Below, piece after piece: positions 54,119 through 62,737 of a stretch of DNA of 64,000 bases; position 1 is the stretch's first letter, and each line of letters begins with the position of its first letter. Source of the DNA: Mycobacterium senriense (GTDB lineage: Bacteria > Actinomycetota > Actinomycetes > Mycobacteriales > Mycobacteriaceae); NCBI RefSeq assembly GCF_019668465.1, contig NZ_AP024828.1:2976001-3040000 (forward strand). The letters are read 5' to 3'. The notes below the pieces were generated by a model, which had not been told where the DNA came from, did no database searches, and saw nothing but the letters and a program-made list of their open reading frames with translations. The translations under genes were made by a program, and so were the position numbers.

Positions 54119-55239
54119 GACGCCCTCGAGGTCGCGAGTTTTCTGATACGCGCGACGATCTCACGGCGGAACGCGCCGCGCGGGGATCCATTCGCCGACC
54201 CCCGCGGCCCCTGCACCGAGCGTGTGGTGTCCGCGTCGCCGGTGATCATCTCGACCACTCGATCGACATCGAGTGCCGAACGAAACGTGTTCTCGCCATC
54301 CACCCGGTTCTGACTCACACTGTTGGCGAAATAGTTGATCTGCGCCGAGTATTCTTCGCCCCGAAGGTAGTACCAAACCTCCTCGGTGAGGTCGGTCGTG
54401 TATCGGATGGTCCATCCCTTCGCCAACTCGGGGAGCTGGGGGTGCGCCTCACGAAGGTAGATTTGGCACTCCTGCCGATCGGCCGTGATGCGGCCATTTG
54501 TTCCCCATACCGACACCTTCGTCGACATCTTGCGGAAGCTCTCGTCGCTCCAATTCACGCACAGTTGGCCGGTTGCGCCGTCGGGGTAACGCATTGTGCA
54601 GTAGACCTCGTCGTCGACATCGCGCGAGAAGATGCTTCGCCGGACGACTCCGTCGACCGAATGGGGTACGCCGACCATGAAGTTCATCAGATCGATGGCG
54701 TGGCACGCGTAGTCGTAGAGGGCGCCGCCACCCTCGGCCTTCACTCCGCGCCAGGTGCTGCCCTTTTCGCGGAGGACGACCGGACCGTATGCTTCTGCGC
54801 GCACATGGTGTACGCGTCCCAGTGCGCCCGCCCCGACGAGCCGCGCCGCCTCTTGGAAAGAACCAATGAAACGGCAGTGATAGCCGACCTGAGTGACGAG
54901 CCGGTTCGTCTCGGCCAAGCCCACCAGGCGCTCGCCGTCGTTCACGTCGAGGACGAACGGCTTCTCGCAGAAGACATGCGCCCCGGCCCCCAGCGCCTTC
55001 TCGACGACCGACGCGTGCAGCCTCGAGGGGACGGCGACAACGACCGCCTCGGCATTGGTTGCCGCCAGCATCCGATCGAAGTCGTCATAACAGTCCAGGC
55101 CGGTGTATTTGGACAGGACATCACGCACGTAGCCGGCCGAATCGCAGATACCGACCACATCGAGGTGCGGATGCGTTCGCAGGATCGCAAGATGCGACAG
55201 CCCCATTTTTCCGAGGCCAACGATGGCCGTTCGAATCAT
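54115..55239 (-). CDS. Gfo/Idh/MocA-family oxidoreductase
   Basis: 374 residues. The Rossmann start is IRTAIVGLGKMGLSHLAILR, and the NAD-binding EKPFVLD carries the family Lys (FCEKPF). The C-terminal alpha/beta domain includes GGGALYDYACHAIDLMNFMV with the catalytic Asp-His pattern. These enzymes oxidise or epimerise sugars, often NDP-sugars, with NAD(P). It is transcribed with the preceding unknown gene, opposite to the forward run. Confidence 0.92.
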   Translation of the reverse strand: MIRTAIVGLGKMGLSHLAILRTHPHLDVVGICDSAGYVRDVLSKYTGLDCYDDFDRMLAATNAEAVVVAVPSRLHASVVEKALGAGAHVFCEKPFVLDVNDGERLVGLAETNRLVTQVGYHCRFIGSFQEAARLVGAGALGRVHHVRAEAYGPVVLREKGSTWRGVKAEGGGALYDYACHAIDLMNFMVGVPHSVDGVVRRSIFSRDVDDEVYCTMRYPDGATGQLCVNWSDESFRKMSTKVSVWGTNGRITADRQECQIYLREAHPQLPELAKGWTIRYTTDLTEEVWYYLRGEEYSAQINYFANSVSQNRVDGENTFRSALDVDRVVEMITGDADTTRSVQGPRGSANGSPRGAFRREIVARIRKLATSRAS

Positions 55240-55706
55240 TGTGTGCGCCTTTCACTCTTCGAGTCCCGCGGCGACATGTGCAGCCATTGCTGTCGAGCCA
55301 GATGGGCTGAAGGAATTCCACATTGCTCACGCATGGGCGCCGGTGGTGCATGGATTCACCACGGCCGCCCGCAGTCTTTTACTGCGCCGACGCCTGTCAA
55401 GACATACCGGGCATCCCTGTCCTCGTACGCAGTGAGATCGCCTGTCGGGGGGCGCTCAACGCAACGAGGATGACGTTAGCATCGGCGAGCTGATGATTTC
55501 GTCGATCTCGTCGAACTCGGTGCCGGCGCTTCGACGGCGGCGGAAGAGACGTCTGGCCGGTGCGGGCGAGTTTCGTTGGTATATGCGAGAACGCGGGTTG
55601 GAAAGCACCGGATTCACTAACATTGAGCTGCCGCATCGCCTGATGCATTACGGGGCGGGAGCGAAGGCTCTCGTCGCGCGGCCGAGCTTGATCGCGAACG
55701 CCTGAG
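55240..55706. other. Gap between divergent polysaccharide genes, with possible gene scar
   Basis: 467 bp between the Gfo/Idh gene and pssD. Apart from a frame at 55493-55705 (next entry) I see no gene. The left half must hold the promoter of the Gfo/Idh operon; no clear motif stands out. Confidence 0.5.
55493..55705 (+). pseudogene. Possible methyltransferase C-terminal remnant
   Basis: 70 codons whose second half reads FRWYMRERGLESTGFTNIEL then PHRLMHYGAGAKALVARPS. This resembles the last strands of class I SAM methyltransferases (GFT-IEV ... ALVARRP), while the Arg-rich first half does not look like protein. It may be the scar of a lost methyltransferase gene. The match is weak and unverified. 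Confidence 0.25.
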
Positions 55707-56174
55707 ATGGGGGAGGACATGGGCCGCCTGCTCCTCATCGCGTCCTCCGGCGGCCACATCTACGAAATGTTTTGCCTGCGGGAGTTTTGGCAGGACAAGG
55801 ATCGGTTTTGGGTGAGTTTTCCAACCGCGGACGCCCAGTACCTGCTGCGCGACGAGGAGGATATTCATTGGGCGGCGCACCCCACCGTCCGGAATGTTCC
55901 CAACCTCATGCGCAATTTGGTGCTGGCACTGCGGCTCCTGATCCACCACCGGCCCGCGATGATCCTGACCACAGGTTCGGGCGTGGCCGCCCCCTTCCTC
56001 TGGCTGGCCTGGCTGCTGCGGATCCCCACCGTCTTCGTGGAGTCGATCACCCGCATCACCGAGCTCTCCCTCACCGCCCGGATGGTGAAGCCTTTTGCCA
56101 CCCGGTTTTTGGTGCAGTGGCCCGAGCTGGTCGACCGCATTCCCCGCACGGAATACCACGGGAGGATCGTGTGA
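55707..56174 (+). CDS. PssD/Alg14-like glycosyltransferase subunit
   Basis: 155 residues with the Alg14 start GRLLLIASSGGHIYEMFCLR, TTGSGVAAPFLWLAWLLRIP and FVESITRITELSLTARM. Alg14-type proteins anchor the catalytic Alg13-type partner at the membrane. The partner follows directly with a GTGA overlap. The pair resembles PssD-PssE or EpsE-EpsF of bacterial capsule loci and adds a second sugar to the lipid-linked primer. Confidence 0.9.
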   Translation: MGEDMGRLLLIASSGGHIYEMFCLREFWQDKDRFWVSFPTADAQYLLRDEEDIHWAAHPTVRNVPNLMRNLVLALRLLIHHRPAMILTTGSGVAAPFLWLAWLLRIPTVFVESITRITELSLTARMVKPFATRFLVQWPELVDRIPRTEYHGRIV

Positions 56175-56656
56175 TCTTCGTGATCATGGGGATGGAGGTG
56201 CACCCCTTCGACAGGCTGGCGCGCACAGTCGACGAGATGGCCCGGGCGGGCACCACCGGGGAGGACTTTTTCGTGCAGCTCGGAACCTGCGGCTACGAGC
56301 CACGGCATGCCCGGTTCAAGCGCTTCCTGTCCTTCGGGGATGTCTGCGAACAGATACGGTCGGCGTCCGTGGCCGTCACTCACGCCGGCGCCGGGTCCAC
56401 CTTGCTCTGCATCGAACAGGGGAAGCATCCGGTGATGGTCCCTCGTCGATCGCGGCTCGGCGAGCACGTCGACGAGCACCAGCTGCCGTTCGCCGAGAAG
56501 TTGGAGGCAGGCGGGCTGGCCACCGTGGTCCGAGAAATGGAGGAGCTACCGGCAGCGATCGAGGCGACGCGTTCTCGGACGGCCCCGGCCGATGCGCTGG
56601 GCCGGGCGCGTGAGCTGACGGGGTGGCTGGAGACCTTCTGGCGCGGGCTCGGCTGA
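56171..56656 (+). CDS. PssE/Alg13-like glycosyltransferase catalytic subunit
   Basis: 161 residues from a GTG overlapping the pssD stop. IFVIMGMEVHPFDRLARTVD, VTHAGAGSTLLCIEQGKHPV and VPRRSRLGEHVDEHQLPFAE are the Alg13/MurG-type C-terminal donor-binding motifs. The usual start of the family reads FVTVGTxxxPFDRL; here MGMEVHPFDRL is a close match. It works with the preceding Alg14-like protein. Confidence 0.9.
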   Translation: MIFVIMGMEVHPFDRLARTVDEMARAGTTGEDFFVQLGTCGYEPRHARFKRFLSFGDVCEQIRSASVAVTHAGAGSTLLCIEQGKHPVMVPRRSRLGEHVDEHQLPFAEKLEAGGLATVVREMEELPAAIEATRSRTAPADALGRARELTGWLETFWRGLG

Positions 56657-56665
56657 GCCGCCGCG

Positions 56666-57724
56666 TCAGCGCTGACGAGCCACCACCTGTGCGATGACCT
56701 GTAACAAGCGCTCCGCGACCAGATCGACCGAGCATCGCCGCGCATAGTAACGCGCGGCCTCGGCCCCTTTCGCCGCCGCTATCTCCGGATCCGCCAATGC
56801 ATCGAATGTGGCTGCGAGCCGGTCAATGTCGTCGATGCCGACCGGGACGCAGCCCGGTGGTTGGTACTCGGGCAGGGCGCCGGCGGTGGACACGATCGGC
56901 ATGACGCCCAACTGCATGGAGAGCACTTGCACGCCGCTTTGTGAGGCGCGCCGATAGTGGGCGATCGAACCTTTCGCGGCGGCCAGCGCCGGGATGACAT
57001 CGGCGTAGCGGAAGCTGCCGTTGCGCCAGCGCGTGTGCTTGGGCAGGGCGGCCGCGTCCAACGGTCCGTTGCCGATGAGCACCAGGCTGTCCCCACGCCA
57101 GCCGCCCCCGATCACATGTCGCCGCCAGGCTTCTAGCACGACGTCGACGTTCTTATACGGGTTGAGGCGGCCGAACATCACAAAGTCACGACGCCCTTCG
57201 GGCCCCACGAACGGCGGAAGTCTGTCCAGGTCGAGGTCGCTGGCCAACGGCACGACATGCACAGGAGTGCCCGCGATGTCACGCCGCGCGGTGACGGCGG
57301 CCGCGACATACTCGCTGTAGGTGACCGTCGCCGCCGAACCGGCGCCCCAGCGGTCGAATACCGCACGCTCGTACGCCGGCGTCAGTTCGTCGGGATCGTG
57401 TGGTCGGTCGTCGTGCACCACCTGGATGCGGGGGTCTCGTCCCGCCAGCGCGATCCAGCGCGGATCCCGGACCAGTTCGGCGATCACGACGTCAGGCCGG
57501 TACTCGCGGACGCGGCGCCAGGCCTTGAAAGTCGGCAGCCAGGTCGCGGCCGTGCGAAACCGCGGGTCGAGCACCAACTCGTAATCACGTGCGGCATCGG
57601 ACTCGGGGTGCTGATCGGAGGTCACCAACAGTACCTCGGCGCCATGTCGCAGCAGCGCTTCGGCCTGCACACGTACCGCCGGCCGTGTCCACGGCGAAAG
57701 CCAAAGCACACGAGGCGAACTCAC
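56666..57724 (-). CDS. Glycosyltransferase (GT4/GT1-like)
   Basis: 352 residues from a GTG overlapping the stop of the upstream gene. The donor-domain features are FVMFGRLNPYKNVDVVLEAW, LVLIGNGPLDAAALPKH and SQSGVQVLSMQLGVMPIVST. The N-terminal half (SSPRVLWLSPWTRPAVRVQA) is a weakly conserved acceptor domain. The E-x7-E motif is not clear, so the family is approximate. It belongs to the reverse operon of rmlC-like, sugar transferase, wzx and the GT fusion. Confidence 0.82.
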   Translation of the reverse strand: MSSPRVLWLSPWTRPAVRVQAEALLRHGAEVLLVTSDQHPESDAARDYELVLDPRFRTAATWLPTFKAWRRVREYRPDVVIAELVRDPRWIALAGRDPRIQVVHDDRPHDPDELTPAYERAVFDRWGAGSAATVTYSEYVAAAVTARRDIAGTPVHVVPLASDLDLDRLPPFVGPEGRRDFVMFGRLNPYKNVDVVLEAWRRHVIGGGWRGDSLVLIGNGPLDAAALPKHTRWRNGSFRYADVIPALAAAKGSIAHYRRASQSGVQVLSMQLGVMPIVSTAGALPEYQPPGCVPVGIDDIDRLAATFDALADPEIAAAKGAEAARYYARRCSVDLVAERLLQVIAQVVARQR

Positions 57725-59682
57725 AGCACAGCTCCGATCGCATCGAGGTAGGCATCGGCCATTGCCTGCACCGTGTAGTGCTTGCGCATGCGCTCGTAGC
57801 CACGGCGTCCAACCGGTGGCAGTGCGCCCGGGTCCGCCAGGATCCGGGCGAGCTCTTCTCGCCAGCCCGAAGCCGACACGGGTTCGACGAGGAATCCGGC
57901 CGTGCCGAAATCCAACATTTCGGGGACGGCGCAAACCGCCGAGGCCGCAACCGGTATCGCCCGCGACATCGCCTCGAGGATCACCACCGGGAAGGCCTCG
58001 GAGCGGCTCGGAACGCAGAGTAGATCCGCGTCGGCCAGCGCAGGCTCGGGGCCCGCCGACCATCCGCGCCACTGAACCCGCTCGCCCAATTCGGGAGGCG
58101 TACCCGCCTGCAGCCTCTCCCGATCGGGTCCGTCACCGAAAATCGATAACTTCCAGGGCATCTCGGCAAGCCCACGCAGCGCTTCGATCAACAGATGGGG
58201 GTTCTTGTGCTCGACGATGCGGGACAGCATCACCAGGTGCAGTGGCTCGCCTGCACTGCGGTGCCGAAGGACGGGTTCCCCGATGGCGGCGACGCCGTTG
58301 GGTGCGATGAATCGCCTTCCCGAGAGCCGATGCTGCGCGAGCAGCATATCCCAATGCCGTTGCGCCAAAACGATAAAGCCGTCGGCACGCCGCATCGCGG
58401 ACGTCAGTGGCCGGGAGTAGATGGGCGCGTCCTCCTCGGGGGGAACATGCGGAGCAATCAACCAGCGTCGATTTCGACCGCTCGCGCGCCACAAACTACC
58501 GAATCCCACCTCGGTGTTGGTGTCGCCGGTGACAACCACCGCCGGGCCCTTCGGGATGTCAACGACCGGAGCCCACCAGGGCTGGCGCATCACGCGCACG
58601 GCATGAGCAATCTCCGAGATCAACGGGCCGAGCCGCTGAACGCAGACGACGACGACCGGAAAGCCGCGTCGGTCTAATTCCGTTGCCAATAACGCTTTTT
58701 GTCGCTCGGCCCCGCCGTAGACCAGGCGGTTGGTGGTGATCACGATCGTGGGTAGGTCCGTACTCCGGCGGTCCCGAGCGACCCGGCGCGCAATCCGTTT
58801 TGGCCTTTGAAGCCGGTCCAGCACGGTGGTGCCGGCCAGATACGCGTCAGCGTGATGAACGCTGCGTTGATGTTCGAGCAGCAGCGCGGTGTTGGTGCGC
58901 CGCAGGTCCTGATTGCGGCGGGATTTGTCGCTTTGGCCGGGCGCGGTGGCGCGTTCAGCACCGAGTTCGTCGGCCAGCAAGACGCGCCAGCCTGCGGCGC
59001 GCGCCCGGGCCTGCCAGTCGGCGGCCTCGCCGTAACCGAAGAATTCTTCGTCGAAGCCGCCGATGGCGTTCCACGCAGCGCGGTTGATCGCCAGACAGGC
59101 GGGGCTCAAATCACCTTCCAGGCCGTGTGTTTCGGAAGGCTGGTGAGCATACAACGGTGAGATCGGTGCGTGACGGAGCGAGCCGGAGTAGCCGGCAGCG
59201 GCGATGAGAGACCGCACCAGTGTCGGTCGCCGGGTAGCGATGTCCCATGGCGCCCGACCGGGCGCGCGCACCATTGGTGAAACCGCCGCCACCTTGGGCT
59301 GGCGAAGTAACTCCCGGGTGCGGGTGAGTGGTCCCAGCACGCGAACGTCGGCGGCGAGTAACAACAGATCGGAGTCGGCGGGCGTTTGGTCCACCAGCGC
59401 GTTGCATGCCTGTGCGAAACCAACGTTTGCCGATCCCGACACCCAATGCGCCGCAGGGCATTTCGCGGCCAGTTCGACACACCCCGGATCCTGCTGATCG
59501 CTGTCCGCGTAGATGTACACCGGCAGCGCAGGCAAATGTTCGGCGATACTGGCTAAACAGCCCTGCAGCGATTCGTGGTTGCGACGGCTTACGATCACCA
59601 CCGCGAGCGAGCGCGCGGCAGGCAGGTCCGGCGGGTCGCCGGTCGTACGTTTCAGATACGCCCGATCTGATTCGCGCTTCAT
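57721..59682 (-). CDS. Two-domain GT2-GT4 glycosyltransferase fusion
   Basis: 653 residues. Residues about 25-285 form a GT2-type domain (SLAVVIVSRRNHESLQGCLA, NVGFAQACNALVDQT and INRAAWNAIGGFDEEFFGYG, as in rhamnosyl and N-acetylglucosaminyl transferases). From about 310 a GT4 domain follows, with RLVYGGAERQKALLATELDR, LVMLSRIVEHKNPHLLIEAL and VPSRSEAFPVVILEAMSRA including E-x7-E. Both parts look complete, so one polypeptide could add two sugars in sequence. The upstream flippase and downstream transferase genes overlap it by four bases. Confidence 0.88.
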   Translation of the reverse strand: MKRESDRAYLKRTTGDPPDLPAARSLAVVIVSRRNHESLQGCLASIAEHLPALPVYIYADSDQQDPGCVELAAKCPAAHWVSGSANVGFAQACNALVDQTPADSDLLLLAADVRVLGPLTRTRELLRQPKVAAVSPMVRAPGRAPWDIATRRPTLVRSLIAAAGYSGSLRHAPISPLYAHQPSETHGLEGDLSPACLAINRAAWNAIGGFDEEFFGYGEAADWQARARAAGWRVLLADELGAERATAPGQSDKSRRNQDLRRTNTALLLEHQRSVHHADAYLAGTTVLDRLQRPKRIARRVARDRRSTDLPTIVITTNRLVYGGAERQKALLATELDRRGFPVVVVCVQRLGPLISEIAHAVRVMRQPWWAPVVDIPKGPAVVVTGDTNTEVGFGSLWRASGRNRRWLIAPHVPPEEDAPIYSRPLTSAMRRADGFIVLAQRHWDMLLAQHRLSGRRFIAPNGVAAIGEPVLRHRSAGEPLHLVMLSRIVEHKNPHLLIEALRGLAEMPWKLSIFGDGPDRERLQAGTPPELGERVQWRGWSAGPEPALADADLLCVPSRSEAFPVVILEAMSRAIPVAASAVCAVPEMLDFGTAGFLVEPVSASGWREELARILADPGALPPVGRRGYERMRKHYTVQAMADAYLDAIGAVL

Positions 59683-61142
59683 GCCGGCAGCTGATTCCCG
59701 CGCAGCGAGGTCAAGTTCGACCAGCCGATCGGCCCCGCGATCGCGCTGGTGGCCAGATAGGCGGCAGCGGCGGCCATCAGCGTCACCACGACGTGGTGAC
59801 CCGAAAGCAGCAGTGTCACGGCAACACTCGCTGCCGTCGGGATCAGCAAGCGCAGCAAGAACATCACCGGCGTACGGTAGCCGCAGCGACGGCGCAACCA
59901 CCAGGTGCTGACCACCAAGTTGAAGAATTCCGTGCACACCAGCGCGACGCCCGGACCGACCGCCCCGTACCGTCCGGCGAGACTGAGATTGAGTGCGACG
60001 TTGAGCACCAGGGTGGCCATCGTCAACCAAAACAAGATCCGCTGATGATGACTGGCCACCAGGCCCTGGCCCAGGGTGCCGCCGACGAATCGCAACGCCG
60101 CCGCGACGAACAGCAACGCCAGCGTCGGCGTGCCGCGATGGACGAACGCGTTGTCGCCGAAGAACGCGATCAGCGATCCGGCCAGCAGCGCACCGACCGT
60201 TGCGACCGGCACCGCCACGAAGCACATCAGCTCTACGCTTCGGCGTAGAAAGCCCGCGAAAGCGGCGACGTCACGCGAAAACAGCTCGGTGGCCGTCGAC
60301 AGCGTCGATTTGTGAAAGATCAGCGACACCACGATGGTGTTGAACGCGATCGTGAATGCCAGGCCGTAGACGCCCACTTCGGAATGCGTGCTCAACAAGG
60401 ACAGGATCACGCCGTCGGCGCGGCAGTACAGCAGACCGATCACCAGAAAGCCGATCAGCGGCAGGCTTTCCCGTAACAAGTCGGCCGCCTCTCGCGGCGC
60501 GAAGATCGGGCGGACCGAGATGTGCCGCGTGGCCGCGGCGCCCTGGATCAACAGCTGCACAGCGGGCGGGATCAGTTGCGCGACGGCGAACCAGATGACG
60601 CCCGACCGCATCGCAACCAGACAGGCGACCATTGCCAGGGTGCCCGTGCGGGCGGCGATGTCGGAGATGGCCACCGCGGAGAACCGGACGGTGGCCAGAA
60701 ATATCGGCTCGAAGCGCGTCACCATGGTCTGCATCAGCAGCGCTCCCGAGAGCACGACGAGCATGATCCGCACGTCCGAATCGTGATAGATGAGCAGGCC
60801 GGACACGGCGGCCAATACCGCCAGCGGGACGCAATAGATCAGGGCCAGGCCACTGTTGATGCGCACCAGGCGTTCCAAGTCGCCGCGGCCCGAGGTCACC
60901 CGGCGCACGATCACGGTCGCGATACCGAGATCGGCGAGGCTGGTCCACATGGCGATGAAGAGAACCGCGATGGAGAGTTGGCCGTAGCGTCCCGGTCCCA
61001 GATAGCGGGCGGTCATGGCCACCGAGACGACCGAGGCGAGCATGCCAACGGCGCGGCAGATCAGCTGGATCGAGAACGCATGAGCCATTCGCGTGAGTGG
61101 CACCGACGACACCACCGCGTCGGGTGCCGTCGGCTCGGTCAT
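59679..61142 (-). CDS. Wzx-like oligosaccharide flippase
   Basis: 487 residues with about 12-14 hydrophobic helices and the polysaccharide-transport layout: ARYLGPGRYGQLSIAVLFIA near the N-terminus, FLRRSVELMCFVAVPVATVG in the middle and AGRYGAVGPGVALVCTEFFN in the second half. Such MOP-family proteins flip undecaprenyl-linked repeat units. With the Wzy and Wzz-like genes it completes a Wzx/Wzy system. ATGA overlap with the GT fusion gene. Confidence 0.9.
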   Translation of the reverse strand: MTEPTAPDAVVSSVPLTRMAHAFSIQLICRAVGMLASVVSVAMTARYLGPGRYGQLSIAVLFIAMWTSLADLGIATVIVRRVTSGRGDLERLVRINSGLALIYCVPLAVLAAVSGLLIYHDSDVRIMLVVLSGALLMQTMVTRFEPIFLATVRFSAVAISDIAARTGTLAMVACLVAMRSGVIWFAVAQLIPPAVQLLIQGAAATRHISVRPIFAPREAADLLRESLPLIGFLVIGLLYCRADGVILSLLSTHSEVGVYGLAFTIAFNTIVVSLIFHKSTLSTATELFSRDVAAFAGFLRRSVELMCFVAVPVATVGALLAGSLIAFFGDNAFVHRGTPTLALLFVAAALRFVGGTLGQGLVASHHQRILFWLTMATLVLNVALNLSLAGRYGAVGPGVALVCTEFFNLVVSTWWLRRRCGYRTPVMFLLRLLIPTAASVAVTLLLSGHHVVVTLMAAAAAYLATSAIAGPIGWSNLTSLRGNQLPA

Positions 61143-61153
61143 GGCTCGCGAGC

Positions 61154-62737
61154 CTAGTAGGCTCCGTGGCTCGTTAGAACCGCTTTCACCGTCTTGGCGA
61201 CAATCACCAGATCACCCGACATCGACCAGTTGTCGACATACGACAGGTCCAGCCGCACCGACTCTTCCCAGGACAGGTCCGAACGGCCGCTCACTTGCCA
61301 CAATCCGCTGACGCCCGGCTTCACCAGCAGCCGCCGCTTGACGTCGGTTTCGTACTTGTCGACTTCCCGTCGCAACGGGGGCCGCGGCCCCACGACGCTC
61401 ATGTCTCCCTTGAGGACGTTGATGAATTGAGGCAGCTCGTCGATGCTGTAGCGGCGAAGAATCTTGCCGACGGGGGTGATCCGAGGGTCTTCGCGCATCT
61501 TGAACAGCATGCCGCCGGCGCACTCATTCATTGTCAGCAGGTGCTCGATCTGGGTGTCCGCCCCGTCAACCATGGTGCGGAACTTCAGCATCGTGAAGGG
61601 TTTTCCGTCGACGCCGATGCGCTCGGCCGGGTAGAAGACGGGCCCCCTGCTGGTCAGCTTGATGGCGATGGCGGCCGCAATGAGAATCGGTGCGGTGGCG
61701 ACCAGGGCTGCCAACGAGAACAAGAAGTCAAAGGCCTGCTTTTGAAAGCGGTGCGCCCCTTCGTATTGCGGCTTGTCGACATGCAGCAGAGGCAGGCCCG
61801 CGGTGAGGCGCAGGGTCAATCGCGCCTCGGTCACGTCCATGACGCCGGGCGACACGACCAGGTCGACGTTCATGGTCTCGAGCTGCCACATCAACTCCCT
61901 GATCCCGTGCATCCCAAAGCGATCCGTCTGGGTCAGCGCCACGGTGTCCGCGTCGCAGCGCGTGATCGCGGTAGCCGCGTGGGTCTGGTCGCCCAGGATC
62001 GGGATCTCGCGGCCCGCGATGGTCAGGCAGTTGCCGCGGTCCGGCCCGTAGCCGGGGATGCAGACACCGACCACGACGCAGCCGGCCAGCGGGTTGCGGG
62101 CCAGTTCGTGTGCGAGGTGGGTAACCGCCTGGCGGTCTCCGATGGCCAAAACGCGGGTCTGGTACTGGCCTTCGGCGCGCTTGCGGTTGACGTGCTTGCG
62201 CCACCCGCTGCGACTTCCCAGCAGCGCCAGGGTGCCGACGGGAAGCGCGATGGCCAGGTAGCCGCGGGCCAGGTCGACCTTGGCGAGCAGCGTCACCATC
62301 GCGATGATTCCGAATGTCCAAAACGATGCGGTGCCGATCCGGCGGTACTCCTCGATTCCCGCGCCGATCACTCGCGTTGAGCGCGTTTGGAATACCGCGA
62401 GGGCCGACAGCCACAGCACCGCGAAGAGGCAGGAGAACAGCGTCATCATCGGGTCCGAGTAACCCGATGTGTTCGCGATCTCGCCGAAGCGAACGTACTG
62501 GGCAAGCAACACCGAGGCGCAGACGATCACCGAGTCGCTGATGCGCAGGTTCTGCGAATAGTGGTCCTGCCAACGCCGTAAGACGCCGGCACCGGCCGAA
62601 GGCGCCGGACCCGCAGTGGTCGGCGAGCCATTGGTGTCGCCGCCATGCGACGTGGTCATGTTGGCGGGCCGGGTCTTCAGCGGTCGCCGGCGGGGCATGA
62701 CATGCTCCGTGTTGCGAATCATCACCGACTGATGCAT
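61154..62737 (-). CDS. Polyprenyl-phosphate sugar-1-phosphate transferase (WbaP/CpsE-like)
   Basis: 527 residues from the ATG before HQSVMIRNTEHVMPR. Four helices in the N-terminal part, a CoA-binding-like middle domain, one reentrant helix (FDFLFSLAALVATAPILIAA), then the catalytic part with MLKFRTMVDGADTQIEHLL and ELPQFINVLKGDMSVVGPRP. It starts repeat-unit synthesis by moving a hexose-1-phosphate to undecaprenyl phosphate. It overlaps the RmlC-like gene by 16 bp. The exact start is less certain than the domains. Confidence 0.92.
   Translation of the reverse strand: MHQSVMIRNTEHVMPRRRPLKTRPANMTTSHGGDTNGSPTTAGPAPSAGAGVLRRWQDHYSQNLRISDSVIVCASVLLAQYVRFGEIANTSGYSDPMMTLFSCLFAVLWLSALAVFQTRSTRVIGAGIEEYRRIGTASFWTFGIIAMVTLLAKVDLARGYLAIALPVGTLALLGSRSGWRKHVNRKRAEGQYQTRVLAIGDRQAVTHLAHELARNPLAGCVVVGVCIPGYGPDRGNCLTIAGREIPILGDQTHAATAITRCDADTVALTQTDRFGMHGIRELMWQLETMNVDLVVSPGVMDVTEARLTLRLTAGLPLLHVDKPQYEGAHRFQKQAFDFLFSLAALVATAPILIAAAIAIKLTSRGPVFYPAERIGVDGKPFTMLKFRTMVDGADTQIEHLLTMNECAGGMLFKMREDPRITPVGKILRRYSIDELPQFINVLKGDMSVVGPRPPLRREVDKYETDVKRRLLVKPGVSGLWQVSGRSDLSWEESVRLDLSYVDNWSMSGDLVIVAKTVKAVLTSHGAY

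Noticed and set aside
57721..60225. An 834-codon reverse frame as the full glycosyltransferase
   Set aside because: The first 181 codons overlap the flippase gene in another frame and lack protein-like character; the ATG at 59682 with ATGA overlap is the better start.
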